From contig NZ_CP022372.1 in the NCBI RefSeq assembly GCF_002220095.1, positions 186,001-250,000 on the forward strand: a DNA stretch of 64,000 bases, given 5' to 3'. Positions 1 through 9,193 of the stretch are shown piece by piece. The stretch comes from Bosea sp. AS-1 (GTDB lineage Bacteria; Pseudomonadota; Alphaproteobacteria; Rhizobiales; Beijerinckiaceae). The notes under the pieces were generated by a model. It had not been told where the DNA came from. It did not search any database and was given only the letters and a program-made list of their open reading frames with translations. Position numbers and translations under genes: made by a program. Numbering within the stretch: position 1 is the first letter of the stretch; every line of letters starts with the position of its first letter.

Positions 1-79
1 GGTTGAGGGGCAGGGTCCAAGCAGCGGATGACGCGGCCTTCTTAATAGTCTAGACTTATGCCGCCCCATGGAGACCGGC

Positions 80-715
80 ATGTCCGACCACCGTATCGCC
101 TCGCTCGACGATCTCGCTCGCGCCTATCCCAATCCCGTCGCTCCCGCCTCGATCTTCAAGGAGATCGACCATGTCGACGAGAATTATGCAGCGCTGATCG
201 CCGCCTCACCGTTTTTCGTGCTCGCGACGGTTGGTCCGGGGGGACTGGATTGTTCACCGCGCGGGGATTTGCCGGGCTTTGTCACGGTCCGGGACGCGAA
301 AACGCTCCTGATTCCCGACCGAAAAGGCAATAACAGGCTGGATTCGTTGAAGAATATCCTGTTCGACGATCGAATCGGAATGCTCTTCCTGATCCCCGGT
401 TGCGGCGAGACCCTGCGCGTGAACGGACGCGCCGAGGTTTCCTGCGATCCTGGGTTGTGTGCCAGGTTCGAGATGGGCGGGAAGCTGCCGGCAAGCGTGA
501 TGATCGTCCATGTCGAGGCGGTCTACTTCCAGTGCTCGCGCGCGGTGGTAAGGGCGGAGCTCTGGAACCCGCAGCGGCAGGTCGAGCGGCACAGCCTTCC
601 TTCCGCCGGCACCATCCTGCGCGACATCACCGCGCGCAATGCCGCGGTCGAGACCTTCGATGGCAAGAGCTACGACGAGGCGCTGCCCGCGCGGGTCAAG
701 GCGACACTGTATTGA
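80..715 (+). CDS. PPOX-class FMN-dependent flavoprotein
   Basis: A 211-residue protein of the pyridoxamine 5'-phosphate oxidase-like split-barrel family, probably cytosolic. The core is a hydrophobic strand (SPFFVLATVG) followed by a glycine-rich turn and a CSPRGD segment that resembles the MSMEG_1061-type PPOX branch; the substrate cannot be told from sequence. I chose the ATG at 80 rather than the in-frame ATG at 68 because GGAGA at 70-74 is well placed for 80 and would overlap a start at 68. It stands alone and is followed by a GC hairpin shared with the convergent kinase gene. Confidence 0.75.
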   Translation: MSDHRIASLDDLARAYPNPVAPASIFKEIDHVDENYAALIAASPFFVLATVGPGGLDCSPRGDLPGFVTVRDAKTLLIPDRKGNNRLDSLKNILFDDRIGMLFLIPGCGETLRVNGRAEVSCDPGLCARFEMGGKLPASVMIVHVEAVYFQCSRAVVRAELWNPQRQVERHSLPSAGTILRDITARNAAVETFDGKSYDEALPARVKATLY

Positions 716-724
716 GAGAAAGAG

Positions 725-748
725 AAAGGGCCGCGCGAGCGGCCCTTT
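725..748. terminator. Bidirectional hairpin terminator
   Basis: A perfect 10-bp stem (725-734 with 739-748) with a GCGA loop lies between the convergent stops at 715 and 795. The stem ends in AAA/TTT, so it can serve both strands, though the T tract is short. Confidence 0.7.
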
Positions 749-794
749 CCTGATCCGTCCACGATGCAGGCAACATCCCAAGGGGACGGGACAA

Positions 795-1793
795 TCACAG
801 CAGTCCTTCGTTGCCCGCCAGCGTCTTCAGGTTGACATCCGGCCGGGCGCCGAGGTGGGAGATGATCTCGGCCGCCGCCAGCGCGCCGAGACGCAGGGAA
901 TCGCGCGTCTCGCGGCCCGAGGTCAGCCCATAGAGGAAGCCCGCGGCAAAAAGGTCGCCGGCGCCGGTCGCATCGACGACGCGTTCGACCGGGAAGACCG
1001 GCTCCTCGACGATGCCGTCCGGCGTCACCGCCAGCGCGCCCTTCTCCGAGCGTGTGACCACGGCGAGGATGTTCTCGGAGCGCAGCCAGGACAGGGCCGT
1101 GTCGAAATCCGCCGTCTGGTAGAGGCTCTTCAGCTCGTGCTCGTTGGCGAAGACGAGGTCGACCATGCGATTGCGGACCAGACCGAGGAATTCGTCGCGG
1201 TAGCGGTCGACGCAGAAGGAATCCGAGAGGGTGATGGCGACGCGCCCGCCAGCCTTGTGAGCGATCTCGGAGGCCTTGCGGAAGGCTTCCTTCGCCGCCG
1301 GCGGATCCCAGAGATAGCCTTCGAGATAGACGATGTCGGCGCTCTCGACAGCCTTCTCGTCGACATCGGCGACCGAGAGACCCTGGCAGGCGCCGAGATA
1401 GGTGTTCATCGTGCGCTCGCCGTCTGGTGTGACGATGATGAAGGAACGGGCGGTCGCCGGGCCGTCCATCGCATCGGCCGTGCCGAAGGCGACGCCCAGG
1501 GAGGTCAGGTCGTGCCGGTAGAGCTTGCCGAGCTCGTCGCCCCTGACCTTGCCGATGAAGGCGCCCTTGCCGCCGAAGGAGGCGAGGCCGGCGATGGTAT
1601 TGGCGGCCGAGCCGCCGGAAATGATGCGGGCCGGGCCCATGGCGGCGTAGAGCGACTCGGCGCGCTCCTCGTCGATCAGCATCATCGCACCCTTGGTCAG
1701 CTTCTGCGCGGCGAGGAAATCCTCCTCTGCCGAGGCGAGAACATCGACGATGGCGTTGCCGAGGGCGAGAACGTCCGTGCGGGTGCTGGTCAT
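795..1793 (-). CDS. PfkB-family kinase, adenosine kinase type
   Basis: A 332-residue ribokinase-fold kinase that transfers phosphate from ATP to a sugar or nucleoside hydroxyl. The second PfkB signature (DATGAGDLFAAGF) is near residues 274-286 with the catalytic Asp of GAGD, and a GGSAANT motif in the N-terminal half marks the substrate side. Close relatives in alphaproteobacteria are annotated as adenosine kinase; this substrate is inferred from family resemblance only. I use the ATG at 1793, which gives the usual family length, instead of an upstream start that adds 21 unconserved-looking residues. It is the last minus-strand gene of the origin-left block. Confidence 0.8.
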   Translation of the reverse strand: MTSTRTDVLALGNAIVDVLASAEEDFLAAQKLTKGAMMLIDEERAESLYAAMGPARIISGGSAANTIAGLASFGGKGAFIGKVRGDELGKLYRHDLTSLGVAFGTADAMDGPATARSFIIVTPDGERTMNTYLGACQGLSVADVDEKAVESADIVYLEGYLWDPPAAKEAFRKASEIAHKAGGRVAITLSDSFCVDRYRDEFLGLVRNRMVDLVFANEHELKSLYQTADFDTALSWLRSENILAVVTRSEKGALAVTPDGIVEEPVFPVERVVDATGAGDLFAAGFLYGLTSGRETRDSLRLGALAAAEIISHLGARPDVNLKTLAGNEGLL

Positions 1794-1871
1794 GGATGGA
1801 TCCGGATTGATGCGGGGCTGGATGGCCGAAAAGGGGAAGTGGCGGCCGTGTCGCATCCGCCCGGTTTCGGG

Positions 1872-2249
1872 TCAAGCCGGCGGCTCGCGGCGGCTGGCTG
1901 CCTCATCGAGGATTCCGCCGAGGCGGCGCAGATCCTCGGCATCGAGCGTGTCGATCTCCCGGGCGAGGCGATTGGCGAACAGCGTTGCCTCCGCGTCCAG
2001 CCCGGCCGTATCGACCGTGACGCGCGGATGGGAGAGATCGGCCAGGCGGACGAGTTCGTCGGCCTCGTCCCAGATGATGCCGAGAAGATGGATCGTGCCC
2101 TGGATCAGCGTGAAGGTCGGGCGGCCACGCTTGCCGTGCTCGAGCGCCGAGAGATAGGCGGGCGTGACGCCGAGCCCCTCGGCCATCTGCGCGAGCGTGA
2201 TGCCGCGCTTCTCGCGAAGCTCGCGCACACGCCGGCCGAAGGGCGTCAC
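1872..2249 (-). CDS. XRE-family helix-turn-helix regulator
   Basis: A 125-residue DNA-binding protein. Residues about 5-60 form a Cro/C1-type HTH (RRVRELREKRGITLAQMAEG, then VTPAYLSALEHGKRG). The rest is helical, ending in LDAEDLRRLGGILDEA, without a recognisable ligand domain. The likely start is GTG at 2249: its first bases form a GTGA overlap with the stop codon of the upstream Smr gene, so translation is probably coupled. This XRE gene beside smr and mltA is a recurring rhizobial neighbourhood. Its target genes are unknown. Confidence 0.75.
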   Translation of the reverse strand: MTPFGRRVRELREKRGITLAQMAEGLGVTPAYLSALEHGKRGRPTFTLIQGTIHLLGIIWDEADELVRLADLSHPRVTVDTAGLDAEATLFANRLAREIDTLDAEDLRRLGGILDEAASRREPPA

Positions 2250-2809
2250 GGTCCATGCTCCCTGAGACGCCTCAGGCGGACATAAAGCGCTCCGGAACCG
2301 CCATGGCGCTGCTCGGCCTCCTCGAAGCCCAGCACCAGCGGGCGCAGTTCGGACAGCCTCAACCAATGCGGCACCATGCGGCGCAGGACACCGCGCTCCT
2401 CGCCGAAAAGGGCCGGAGCCGGTCCGCCCTTTCCCGTGACGACGAGACAGATGCGCGTGCCGCGCGCCTGCTCCCGACGCAGAAAGCCACGCAGCGCCAG
2501 ATGCGCCTCGTCCTGGCGCATGCCGTGCAGGTCGATCGAGGCCTCGATACCTTGCTGCCCACGCCGGAGCTGGGTGCGCAAGCGACGCTCGATCGGGGCC
2601 AGCGGCGGGGCGCTCGGCGGCACGGCTTTGGCCACCGTTGCAGCCGCAACGACAAGGATGGAGGTTTCCGTCGCAGCGGGTGCCGCGGGCGGCGGAGGCG
2701 GCTCGGGCTCGAGCGGCGCCCGGCCCGGCAACGGCTTGACGGAGCGCGCCACCTGTCGCCAGAGCGCGATATCGGCTTCGCTCAGCGTCCTGCCCCTGCG
2801 CGACCGCAT
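2246..2809 (-). CDS. Smr/MutS2-domain protein
   Basis: A 187-residue protein with a C-terminal Smr domain. The hallmark DLHG motif is at residues 93-96 and TGKGG at about 125-129; these surround the nuclease active site in characterised Smr domains. Residues 30-75 are rich in Pro and Ala and look like a flexible linker. Smr domains act as nucleases on branched DNA or on mRNA/ribosomes, and nothing here decides between these. The gene starts one base after the mltA stop and overlaps the XRE gene by 4 bp, so the three are probably one operon. Confidence 0.8.
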   Translation of the reverse strand: MRSRRGRTLSEADIALWRQVARSVKPLPGRAPLEPEPPPPPAAPAATETSILVVAAATVAKAVPPSAPPLAPIERRLRTQLRRGQQGIEASIDLHGMRQDEAHLALRGFLRREQARGTRICLVVTGKGGPAPALFGEERGVLRRMVPHWLRLSELRPLVLGFEEAEQRHGGSGALYVRLRRLREHGP

Positions 2810-2810
2810 C

Positions 2811-3980
2811 TCAACGCGGCCAAAGCACAGTGAAAGAAACCGGATGCCGGATCAGCCCGGCGCGGTGCCCAGCGGCTGAACCGGAACCGACGAAAAGATC
2901 CATCCGGGCAGGGCCAAGGATGGCGGAGCCGGTATCCTGCGCGACCATCAGCCGCGCCAGATGCTCATCACTGCCCGCCCCGTCGGGGATGGTCGCGTCG
3001 ATCCAGACCGGCAGCCCATAAGGCCAGGCATTGCGATCGATGGCGATGCTGCGCAGCGGTGTCAGCGGCAATCCGGCGCCTCCGATCGGCCCGGCTTCGG
3101 CGGGCAGGTCGTCGCGGCGGGTGAAGAAAACGAAGGAACGGTTGAGGCGGATGAGGTCGCGCGCGAAAGCGGGATCCGCCTTCAGCCGCGCGACGAGCCT
3201 ATCCATGGTCATCTGCGCTGGCGGGATGTTCTCGCGCTGGCTCAACACGCGGCCGAGAGAGGTATAGGGCAGGCCGTTACGACCGGAATAGACCAGACGT
3301 GTCACCGAGCCGTCGGGCAGCCGCACCCGGCCCGAGCCCTGCACCTGCAGCACGAAACGATCGACGGGGTCGCGCAGCCAGAGGACTTCCAGCCCCTGAC
3401 CGTCGAGCGCGCCGGTCTCGATCGCGGCGCGATCCGGAAAGGGCTCGAGGCCCTTGTCGGTGCTCCGCGCGGCGGAAAGCGTCTTGTCGAGGCCCGGCCA
3501 ATCATCATCGGGCTGGCGGGTGACCAAATCCTTCGGGCGATCGTAGAGTGGTGTCGGAAAAGCCTCGGAGCGCGTCAGCGCGCCTTCGAACTCCGGCTCG
3601 AAATAGCCGGTCATGAAGCCGGTTTCCGCATCGGCGGGGCGGATGCGCCAGAAGCTGAAATTCTGCTCGAAGAAGCTACGGGCCTGCTCCGCACTCACGG
3701 AGCCGGTGGCAGCGAGGGCCTTCGCCTTGCCACACGCGGCCTCGAGCACATCCGGCAGGGCAACCGCCTGGCGAAGCGGCGGATCGGCCATGCAGCCCCG
3801 TGCGAAGATGGCGAAGGCCTTGCCCTGGTCGTCCTGCCGCCAGCCGGCGATGACGTCGGGCGAGAGCGGTTCGGCGCGGGCGCCATCCGGCAGCGGAAAG
3901 GGCGGCGTGGCCATGGCCGTCATCGAAGCAAGAGAGGTGGCCGCGACCAGCACGAGCGCAGCCGCGGCACGACGAATCAC
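2811..3980 (-). CDS. mltA: Membrane-bound lytic murein transglycosylase A
   Basis: A 389-residue periplasmic or outer-membrane enzyme that cleaves the MurNAc-GlcNAc bond of peptidoglycan to leave 1,6-anhydro ends. A signal peptide covers about residues 1-25 (basic RR, then a hydrophobic run to AMA). The MltA barrel contains TGYFEPEFEG, and the C-terminal 3D domain carries the Asp cluster (VAQDTGSAILGPARMDLFVG). There is no clear lipobox Cys after the signal, so it may be soluble in the periplasm. The start overlaps the Tim44-like stop by 4 bp (ATGA), implying cotranslation. Confidence 0.88.
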   Translation of the reverse strand: MIRRAAAALVLVAATSLASMTAMATPPFPLPDGARAEPLSPDVIAGWRQDDQGKAFAIFARGCMADPPLRQAVALPDVLEAACGKAKALAATGSVSAEQARSFFEQNFSFWRIRPADAETGFMTGYFEPEFEGALTRSEAFPTPLYDRPKDLVTRQPDDDWPGLDKTLSAARSTDKGLEPFPDRAAIETGALDGQGLEVLWLRDPVDRFVLQVQGSGRVRLPDGSVTRLVYSGRNGLPYTSLGRVLSQRENIPPAQMTMDRLVARLKADPAFARDLIRLNRSFVFFTRRDDLPAEAGPIGGAGLPLTPLRSIAIDRNAWPYGLPVWIDATIPDGAGSDEHLARLMVAQDTGSAILGPARMDLFVGSGSAAGHRAGLIRHPVSFTVLWPR

Positions 3981-4705
3981 GCTCCGGCTTCGGTGGCGAC
4001 GAGCAGCCAGTTGGGATCCCTGCTGCCGAGCTGGCGCGAGAAGGTCCAGATGTCGTTGACCTCCGAGACCTGATCGGCGCTGCCGTCGACGACATTGCCT
4101 TGAGCGTCGCGCGTCACACTGATCAGTTGCGAGACGAACGCCACGGTGATCTGCGCCGTCTTGCCCTTGACGTCGACGGCGGTCAGATCCGCCTTGTCGA
4201 TCGAGACGAAGTTCGACTCGGCCTTCTCTCCGCGCTTCTCGCGGTCGGTGATCGCCTGTTCGAAGCCTTCATAGACTTCCTTGGCGAGCAGGCCCTTCAG
4301 CATCTTGCGATCGCCGCGGGCAAAGGCCGTGACGATGGTCTCGTAGGCCGATTTGGCGCCGCTCACGAAGGCCTGCGGATCGAAATCCGGCTCCAGGCGA
4401 ATGATCGCCTCAATGCCTTTCCCGACGGGAGAATCGGGAGCAGCAATGTCCTTCCAGCGCTCGGCATCCGGCACCGGAGCCGCAGCGGGATCATTGGCCG
4501 CACCCGGCAGGCGGATGACATTGTCGCGCTTGTCCGGCGACTGCGCCTGATCCGGACGCATCGGCGGCGTCTCGCGCCTGATGAACGGATCCTTCGGCGG
4601 CTGCTCGTGTCCGGTCTTCTGACCGAGAACCGAGCGCAGCTTCCAGGCGACGAAAACGGCCAGAGCCAAGAAGACCAGAGTCGTAATGTCGAAGGAATTT
4701 TGCAT
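3977..4705 (-). CDS. Tim44/TimA-like domain protein
   Basis: A 242-residue inner-membrane-anchored protein. One N-terminal transmembrane helix (about residues 9-23) is followed by a charged Pro-rich linker and then a Tim44-like alpha/beta domain from about residue 100 to the end. In Caulobacter a relative, TimA, is associated with the envelope, and mitochondrial Tim44 tethers Hsp70 to the import channel; the role here is unproven. It heads the operon Tim44-like, mltA, smr, xre and is divergent from secB, a placement common in alphaproteobacteria. Confidence 0.8.
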   Translation of the reverse strand: MQNSFDITTLVFLALAVFVAWKLRSVLGQKTGHEQPPKDPFIRRETPPMRPDQAQSPDKRDNVIRLPGAANDPAAAPVPDAERWKDIAAPDSPVGKGIEAIIRLEPDFDPQAFVSGAKSAYETIVTAFARGDRKMLKGLLAKEVYEGFEQAITDREKRGEKAESNFVSIDKADLTAVDVKGKTAQITVAFVSQLISVTRDAQGNVVDGSADQVSEVNDIWTFSRQLGSRDPNWLLVATEAGA

Positions 4706-4962
4706 CGAAGGCTGACCCGCGGCTCCCCGTTCTTGTCATGGCCCAGACTGCCGCCAGATCGCCGGCAGCAGGCCGTCACCACCGTCATATGGTGAGACAG
4801 GCTCGTAACATCCACCCCCGGCGTTGTGAAGGCGAGTTCTTGTGCCGCCTCCCTGTCCATGATAGCCGACGCGCGCGTCGCCCCGGAGGCGCAGCGCAGT
4901 CCCGCGTGCCTGAAAGCGGTGCGGGACTTCCCGAGACAGCCTGCCAGAACAAGATGGGACCG

Positions 4963-5457
4963 ATGGCCAACGAACTTCCCAACGGCAACGGCGCCGGCGC
5001 CGAGGATACGGCTCCGAGCCTCAACGCCCTGATCCAATACACCAAGGATTTCTCCTTCGAAAACCCGAAGGCGCCGCGTGCGCTCGCCCAGCAGGAGGCC
5101 CAGAACGGCCCGCAGATGTCGCTGCAGGTCAATGTCAGCACGACCGGCCTCGGCGGCCCCGACTACGAGACCGTGCTGAAGCTCGAGGGCAAGGCCGAGC
5201 TCAACAACGAGACGCTGTTCGCCTTCGATCTCAGCTATGCCGGCGTCTTCCGGCTGCAGAACATCCCGGAGGAGCACATCCATCCGGTGCTGGTGATCGA
5301 CTGCGCGCGCCTGCTCTTCCCCTTCGCGCGCCAGATCATCGCCGAGGCCGTGCAGAACGGCGGCTTCCCGGCCTTCTACGTGCCGCCGATCGATTTCGCC
5401 GCGCTCTACCAGCAGCGCATGCAGGAGACCGCCCAGCCCGGCGCCGCCAACTCCTGA
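4963..5457 (+). CDS. secB: Protein-export chaperone SecB
   Basis: A 164-residue tetrameric cytosolic chaperone that holds preproteins unfolded and passes them to SecA. The SecB fold is evident from [14 protein letters not shown] near residues 23-36 and the C-terminal half with [19 protein letters not shown] and PIDFAALY. I chose ATG 4963 (MANELPNG); ATG 4954, three codons earlier, is also possible. In the 257-bp gap between the Tim44-like gene and secB, a 7-bp GTCCCGC/GCGGGAC hairpin (4899-4927) lies in the secB leader; otherwise the gap presumably holds divergent promoters. An intrinsic terminator follows. Confidence 0.95.
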   Translation: MANELPNGNGAGAEDTAPSLNALIQYTKDFSFENPKAPRALAQQEAQNGPQMSLQVNVSTTGLGGPDYETVLKLEGKAELNNETLFAFDLSYAGVFRLQNIPEEHIHPVLVIDCARLLFPFARQIIAEAVQNGGFPAFYVPPIDFAALYQQRMQETAQPGAANS

Positions 5458-5478
5458 GCCAAGCGCTCCGTGATCGCG

Positions 5479-5504
5479 AAAGGGCCCCTTCCGGGGCCCT
5501 TTTT
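5479..5504 (+). terminator. Intrinsic terminator of secB
   Basis: A perfect 10-bp stem, AAAGGGCCCC with GGGGCCCTTT and a TTCC loop, followed by further Ts, begins 22 bases after the secB stop. Confidence 0.88.
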
Positions 5505-5524
5505 CGTTTGTTGCGAATGATTGT

Positions 5525-5601
5525 TGCCCTTGCAGGGCACACCACCCCTCGCCATGTCGGGCGGGCTCATGGCGGACGCCCCACCGGGACGCCCGCCTTT
5601 T
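5525..5601 (+). promoter_or_regulatory. Structured leader of the terC gene
   Basis: Two hairpins lie between the secB terminator and the TerC start: a small one at 5525-5539 (TGCCCT/AGGGCA) and a GC-rich one whose outer stem pairs 5560-5566 with 5591-5597, followed directly by TTTT and then by the ribosome site. The second resembles an attenuator placed just before the start. I do not recognise the yybP-ykoY manganese-riboswitch core here, although that riboswitch often precedes terC genes in other bacteria. Confidence 0.4.
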
Positions 5602-5621
5602 CCTTATCCGATGGAGACCCG

Positions 5622-6362
5622 ATGGACGCCCTTGTGACGCTTGCTTCCGACCCTGCCGTATGGGCCGCGCTCGGAGCATTGATCGCCATGGAGGTCGTGC
5701 TCGGCATCGACAACCTGATCTTCATCTCGATCCTGACCAACAAGCTGCCGGAGCATCAGCGCTCGAAAGGCCGCAAGATCGGCATCGGGCTCGCGCTGAT
5801 CCTGAGGCTCGCGCTGCTCAGCACGGTCGCGATCATCGTCAAGCTCACCGCGCCAATCTTCTCCGTGTTCGGCCAGTCCTTCTCCTGGCGCGATCTCATT
5901 CTGATCGCAGGCGGGCTCTTCCTGGTCTGGAAGGCGACGAAGGAGATCCATCACAAGGTCGATCCCGAGCCTGGCCCGGACGTCTTCGACGGCGGCCGCG
6001 CCGCTGCGGCCAATTTCGGCAGCGTGATCGCCCAAATCCTGCTGCTCGATCTCGTCTTCTCGATCGATTCGATCATCACCGCTGTCGGCATGACCGAACA
6101 CATCCCCGTCATGGTCATCGCCGTGATCGTCGCGGTGCTGACGATGCTGCTCGCCGCCGATCCGCTGGCGCGATTCATCGAGAAGAACCCGACCATCGTG
6201 ATGCTGGCGCTCGGCTTCCTGCTGATGATCGGCGGCACGCTGATCGCGGAAGGCTTCGGCGTCCATGTGCCGAAGGGCTACATCTACGCGGCAATGGCTT
6301 TTTCGGCGCTGGTCGAGGCGCTCAACATGCTGTCGCGGCGGGCCGGCAGCCGGAGCCGTTGA
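5622..6362 (+). CDS. TerC-family integral membrane protein
   Basis: A 246-residue inner-membrane protein with about seven hydrophobic segments. The TerC family is marked by the acidic intramembrane motif [15 protein letters not shown] near residues 22-36 and by a second, [17 protein letters not shown], in the middle. Family members export manganese or have been linked to tellurium resistance and to metalating exoenzymes; metal export is the likeliest role. ATG 5622 is preceded by TGGAGA. It lies between secB and dnaQ, ends 3 bases from the convergent dnaQ stop, and has a hairpin-rich leader. Confidence 0.85.
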   Translation: MDALVTLASDPAVWAALGALIAMEVVLGIDNLIFISILTNKLPEHQRSKGRKIGIGLALILRLALLSTVAIIVKLTAPIFSVFGQSFSWRDLILIAGGLFLVWKATKEIHHKVDPEPGPDVFDGGRAAAANFGSVIAQILLLDLVFSIDSIITAVGMTEHIPVMVIAVIVAVLTMLLAADPLARFIEKNPTIVMLALGFLLMIGGTLIAEGFGVHVPKGYIYAAMAFSALVEALNMLSRRAGSRSR

Positions 6363-6365
6363 CCC

Positions 6366-7082
6366 TTACTGTGCTGCTTCGTCGGTGATGCCGAGATAGC
6401 CCTTCCAGAGCGGGGCCTTCAGAGATTTAAGGATGAAGGCCTCGTGCGCCTGGACCGCAGCCTCGTCGAGGCGCGGCACGAGTGGGCGAGTACGCTGCGG
6501 CTTCTCGATCACCGGAGCGGCGAGGCCCGGGCGGCCGGCCGCAGCCTCGACCCCGAGGCCGAGCGAAGCCTGCTTGCCGCCGATCAGCTCGATATAGACC
6601 TCGGCCAGAATCTCGGAGTCGAGCAACGCACCGTGCTTGGTACGGCGGCTGTTGTCGATGCCATAGCGCGAGCAGAGGGCATCGAGGCTGTTGGAAGCGC
6701 CGGGATGCTTGCGGCGCGCCATCGAAAGCGAATCGACCACATTGGCCGGCTCGATCGGCGGCAGGCCGACGCGCTTGAACTCCATGTTGATGAAGCCGAC
6801 GTCGAAGGCGGCGTTATGGATCACCAGCCGGGCGTCAGCGATGAACGCGGCGAACTCCTCGGCGATCTCGGCAAAGACCTGCTTGTCGGACAGGAACTCC
6901 TCCGAGAGCCCATGGACGTTGAAGGCCTCGACGGGCATCGAGCGCTCGGGATTGATGTAGACGTGATAGGTGCGACCGCTGGGGCAGTGGTTGACCAGCT
7001 CGACGCAGCCGATCTCGACGATGCGGTCGCCATTATTGGCTTCGACGCCGGTGGTCTCCGTATCGAGAACGATCTCGCGCAT
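6366..7082 (-). CDS. dnaQ: DNA polymerase III epsilon subunit
   Basis: A 238-residue 3'-5' proofreading exonuclease of the replicative polymerase. All DEDDh exonuclease motifs are visible: ExoI DTETTG at residues 7-12 (D7, E9), ExoII HNAAFDVGF with D94, and ExoIII H150 to D155 (HGALLD). The C-terminal tail of about 60 residues should bind the alpha subunit. It is the last gene of the minus-strand block ppsR-maf-aroE-coaE-dnaQ that runs away from the presumed origin. Confidence 0.95.
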   Translation of the reverse strand: MREIVLDTETTGVEANNGDRIVEIGCVELVNHCPSGRTYHVYINPERSMPVEAFNVHGLSEEFLSDKQVFAEIAEEFAAFIADARLVIHNAAFDVGFINMEFKRVGLPPIEPANVVDSLSMARRKHPGASNSLDALCSRYGIDNSRRTKHGALLDSEILAEVYIELIGGKQASLGLGVEAAAGRPGLAAPVIEKPQRTRPLVPRLDEAAVQAHEAFILKSLKAPLWKGYLGITDEAAQ

Positions 7083-7098
7083 CGGGTCGGAACCTCGT

Positions 7099-7713
7099 TC
7101 AGGAGTTGCTGGCAGCGCCGCGCCCGGGGCGACCGGCGAGCGCCATCAGGATAGAGCCGACCTGCCGCTCCGCGGCCATGAGGCCGCGCGACGTGTCCAC
7201 AAGGAAATGGGCATGCCGACGCTTCTCCGCATCCGGCATCTGGCGGGACAGGATCGCCTCCAGCTTGTCCGCGGTCATGCCCGGCCGCGCGAGGACGCGC
7301 TCGCGCTGGACCTCGGCGGGGGCCGTGACGACGAGCACGGCATCGCACCGTCCTTGGCCTCCGGTCTCCAGCAGGAGCGGGACGTCGATGACTGCAAGCC
7401 CGGCGCCTTCGGCCCGGCAGCGCGCGAGGAAGGCTTCCTCCTCCTCCCGTACCAGCGGGTGGAGGATGGCTTCGAGCCGCTTGAGCGCATCGGGTTTCCC
7501 GAGCACCGCTGCCCCAAGCCTTGCACGATCGACGGCACCGTCGACGACTGTACCGGGAAAGGCTGCCGCGATCGGCACCACCGCCCGGCCGCGATGCAGC
7601 CGGTGCACAGCCGCGTCGGCATCGTGCAGCGGCACGCCGCGCTTTTCGAAAAGCCCGGCCGTGGTCGATTTGCCCATCCCGATCGAGCCCGTCAGGCCCA
7701 GCACGAAAGTCAT
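7099..7713 (-). CDS. coaE: Dephospho-CoA kinase
   Basis: A 204-residue cytosolic kinase that phosphorylates the ribose 3'-hydroxyl of dephospho-CoA, the last step of coenzyme A synthesis. The P-loop [12 protein letters not shown] is at residues 6-17, followed by the CoA-binding lid; [11 protein letters not shown] in the middle is characteristic of CoaE. It is 17 bases from both aroE upstream and dnaQ downstream, so it is very likely cotranscribed with them. Confidence 0.94.
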   Translation of the reverse strand: MTFVLGLTGSIGMGKSTTAGLFEKRGVPLHDADAAVHRLHRGRAVVPIAAAFPGTVVDGAVDRARLGAAVLGKPDALKRLEAILHPLVREEEEAFLARCRAEGAGLAVIDVPLLLETGGQGRCDAVLVVTAPAEVQRERVLARPGMTADKLEAILSRQMPDAEKRRHAHFLVDTSRGLMAAERQVGSILMALAGRPGRGAASNS

Positions 7714-7729
7714 GTCCGTACTCTGCGAA

Positions 7730-8563
7730 TCAGGCTTTCAGGATATCGGCTTCCACCAGATCGCGCAGCGCCGGCGTCACCTCGGGCGTCACGCCGAACC
7801 AGCGGGTGAAACCCGGAACGGCCTGGTGCAGCAGCATGCCGAGACCATCGACGATGACGCCGCCGCGCCGTTCCGCCTGGACCAGCAGATCCGTCTTGAG
7901 CGGCACATAGACGATATCGTCGACGATAGTGCCCGGACGCAGACGCGAGAGATCGATGTCCAGCGGCGGCTTGCCCTGCAGGCCAAGTGCCGTCGTGTTG
8001 ACGATGAGGTCGGCCTCGCCCACAGCCGCACCGCGCCGTTCCCAGTCGACGGCTTCCAATGGAGCGCCGAAGGCTGAGACGAGTTCGTCAGCCCGATCGC
8101 GGCTGCGATTGGCGATCAGGATCCGGCCAACCCCGCGGGACTGGAAGCCGAAGGCGATGCCCCGCGCGGCACCGCCAGCGCCCAGGACAAGCACCGTATT
8201 CACCCGGCTCTCCCAATCGGGAACCGTTGCGTCGAGATGGGCAAGGAAGCCCGGAACATCGCTGTTGTCGGCAAGAATCCGGTCGCCGTCGCGCCAGAGC
8301 GTGTTGACCGCCCCGACCGCCCGGCCCGCATCGCTGATCTCGTCGACCAGCGCCATCATGGCTTCCTTGTGCGGAACCGTGACGTTGCCGCCGGCGAATT
8401 CCCCTTCACGCAGACGCATCACGAAGGACGGCAGATCGGCGGGCGCCACGTCGAAACCCGTATAGGAGCCGGCGATTCCATATTGCCGCAGCCATTCGCC
8501 ATGGATCAGCGGCGAACGCGAATGCGCGATGGGGTGGCCGATGACGAAGCAGCGAGGAGACAT
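7730..8563 (-). CDS. aroE: Shikimate dehydrogenase
   Basis: A 277-residue NADPH-dependent enzyme that reduces 3-dehydroshikimate to shikimate in aromatic amino-acid synthesis. The substrate pocket shows SRSPLIH (Ser15, Ser17) and the catalytic Lys66 in TVPHKEAM; the nucleotide loop LGAGGAARG is near residues 125-133. The order maf-aroE-coaE-dnaQ is typical of alphaproteobacteria next to the origin. Confidence 0.94.
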   Translation of the reverse strand: MSPRCFVIGHPIAHSRSPLIHGEWLRQYGIAGSYTGFDVAPADLPSFVMRLREGEFAGGNVTVPHKEAMMALVDEISDAGRAVGAVNTLWRDGDRILADNSDVPGFLAHLDATVPDWESRVNTVLVLGAGGAARGIAFGFQSRGVGRILIANRSRDRADELVSAFGAPLEAVDWERRGAAVGEADLIVNTTALGLQGKPPLDIDLSRLRPGTIVDDIVYVPLKTDLLVQAERRGGVIVDGLGMLLHQAVPGFTRWFGVTPEVTPALRDLVEADILKA

Positions 8564-8575
8564 CGTGAAATCCGA

Positions 8576-9193
8576 TCAGCGGTCGACATGGCCAAGCTCA
8601 CGCAGAGCCGTCAGCACAGGCAGGAGCGGCAGGCCGAGGATGGTGAAATGATCCCCCTCGATCCACTCGAAGAGCTGGGCGCCCAGCCCCTCGAGCTGAT
8701 AGCCGCCGACGCTCGAAAGAATGGCCGGGCCGGCGGCCTCGACATAATGGGCGATGAATGACGGCCCGAGCGGGCGCATGGTTAGTCGTGCGGTTTCGCG
8801 TCCCTGGGCCAGGACCACTCCATCCTGCGCCAGAGCGAAGGCAGAATGCAGCTCATGGATCCGCCCCGCGAGCGCTGCAATCTGGTCGGCGGTAGCGGCT
8901 GCGGTCTCCGGCTTGTGAAAGGAGCGGCCCTCGCAGGTCAATGTCTGATCGGCAGCCAGGACGATCCGGCCGGCGTGCAGCTTCGACACGGCGAGCGCCT
9001 TGGCTTCCGCCAGAGCCGATGCGATCCGATCCGCGGAAACCGCCTGCTCGGTGAGAGGTTTCTCGATGGCCCGCTCATCGACCTCGGGCTTTATGATTTC
9101 CACGGGAAGCCCAGCCGCAAACAGCATGTCCCGGCGCGTGGCGCTGCCCGAGGCGAGGACGAGCGGCGCCGGCGAAAGCCAGAGCCGCGTCAT
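8576..9193 (-). CDS. maf: Maf-family nucleotide pyrophosphatase
   Basis: A 205-residue Maf/Ham1-like protein that hydrolyses modified or non-canonical nucleoside triphosphates to monophosphates. The N-terminal [12 protein letters not shown] carries the phosphate-binding Ser-x-Ser-x-x-Arg pattern, EVDERA follows, and LAADQTL supplies the catalytic Asp. Whether it is the dTTP/UTP-specific YhdE type or the m7GTP-specific YceF type is not decided here. Its start overlaps the ppsR stop by 4 bp (ATGA). Confidence 0.88.
   Translation of the reverse strand: MTRLWLSPAPLVLASGSATRRDMLFAAGLPVEIIKPEVDERAIEKPLTEQAVSADRIASALAEAKALAVSKLHAGRIVLAADQTLTCEGRSFHKPETAAATADQIAALAGRIHELHSAFALAQDGVVLAQGRETARLTMRPLGPSFIAHYVEAAGPAILSSVGGYQLEGLGAQLFEWIEGDHFTILGLPLLPVLTALRELGHVDR

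Noticed and set aside
639..2285. Plus-strand open reading frame of about 550 codons across the kinase and XRE genes
   Set aside because: Spans two real minus-strand genes and their gap and shows no domain.
5525..5621. yybP-ykoY manganese riboswitch before terC
   Set aside because: The conserved GGGGAGUAG-type core and paired elements are not visible; recorded only as an unclassified structured leader.
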